Assembly (NCBI GenBank): GCA_903858055.1
Contig: CAIOHM010000170.1
Coordinates: 1-5,898 of the forward strand
DNA length: 5,898 nt
Direction of reading: 5' to 3'
DNA from: an uncultured delta proteobacterium
Lineage (GTDB): Bacteria; Myxococcota_A; Polyangia; Polyangiales; Polyangiaceae
Shown here: positions 5,589 to 5,898 of the stretch, piece after piece
Numbering within the stretch: the stretch's first letter is position 1
Layout: each line of letters opens with the position of its first letter
Notes under the pieces: generated by a model
Databases searched by the model: none
What the model was told of the DNA's origin: nothing
Seen by the model: only the letters and a program-made list of their open reading frames with translations
Position numbers and translations under genes: made by a program

Positions 5589-5898
5589 TCCACGGACCCG
5601 AACAAGAAGTCCATGCGCACGTTCCAATGCCGCGACGTGCTCTGGGAGTCCTTCGAGCAGCTCGCCCGCGAGCTCGAGTGCAGCGTCGACTACCTCGTGA
5701 ACGAGTCGATGAAGCAGTACATTCGCCAGCGTCAGCAGGGTCCTCGCACGCCCTTCCCCACGGCGACCACCGAGAACCCGATCGCGGGCAACACGGGCAC
5801 GCTCCGCCCGATCGCCGCGCCGCCGGCCATTCGTCCCGCGCGCCCCGTGGCACCTCCTCCTGCGCCCCCGCCGGTGCCTCAGGCCGCCCCGCAAGCGC
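5586..5898 (+). CDS. RHH-like N-terminus with proline-rich linker (3' end outside window)
   Basis: The frame is open from ATG 5586 to the window edge, giving 104 codons and no stop. Residues 10-50 look like a ribbon-helix-helix fold (Arc/MetJ/CopG type): a short strand (MRTFQC), helix A (DVLWESFEQLAREL), a turn at ECS and helix B (VDYLVNESMKQYIRQR). RHH proteins normally dimerise and put the paired strands into the DNA major groove. From residue 53 the chain becomes a disordered-looking linker rich in Pro and Ala, including PPPAPPPVP. From memory, myxobacterial FHA-domain proteins begin with a similar segment (RTF, then LW..FE.MA and a following helix) before a proline-rich linker, so a C-terminal phosphothreonine-binding FHA domain is my best guess; it is not visible here. 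The first 50 residues have the family look, the overall function is inferred. Confidence 0.8.
   Translation, partial: MSTDPNKKSMRTFQCRDVLWESFEQLARELECSVDYLVNESMKQYIRQRQQGPRTPFPTATTENPIAGNTGTLRPIAAPPAIRPARPVAPPPAPPPVPQAAPQA

Overview
This window comes from a GC-rich bacterial chromosome whose genes strongly prefer G or C in the third codon position. The gene content fits a myxobacterium of the Polyangiales type: a type II-like citrate synthase, a complete FtsK/SpoIIIE DNA translocase, an outer-membrane-type lipoprotein built of HEAT-like helices, and a protein with a ribbon-helix-helix-like N-terminus and a long proline-rich linker. The taxonomic placement is inferred from style and family recall, not from a search.

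Layout, left to right. Positions 1-619 (+) hold the C-terminal half of citrate synthase; its start lies outside the window. A strong GNRA-loop hairpin at 645-680 follows, and its flanks give U-tracts on both strands, so it can end transcription arriving from either side. Positions 726-1019 (-) hold a small uncharacterised gene of 97 residues. Positions 1082-3724 (-) hold full-length ftsK (880 residues), with four N-terminal membrane segments, a linker, the RecA-like motor with intact Walker motifs, and the winged-helix gamma domain. The small gene lies 36-63 nt after the ftsK stop on the same strand, so the two may be one transcript ending at the shared hairpin. Positions 3725-3857 are a divergent promoter region. 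Positions 3858-5453 (+) hold the lipoprotein gene. Positions 5454-5585 hold a GC-rich hairpin and a ribosome binding site. Positions 5586-5898 (+) hold the start of the RHH-like, proline-rich protein, which runs off the right end.

How the genes relate. Citrate synthase is central metabolism and appears unrelated to the rest. FtsK acts at the division septum, pumping chromosome ends into the daughter cells. The lipoprotein is divergently transcribed from ftsK and shares its upstream region, which is weak evidence of co-regulation but not of shared function. No mobile element, CRISPR array, rRNA or tRNA gene was seen. The window reads mostly as ordinary housekeeping DNA; the less explained parts are the small gene after ftsK, the lipoprotein and the partial gene at the right end. 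No intergenic gap exceeds 300 bases.
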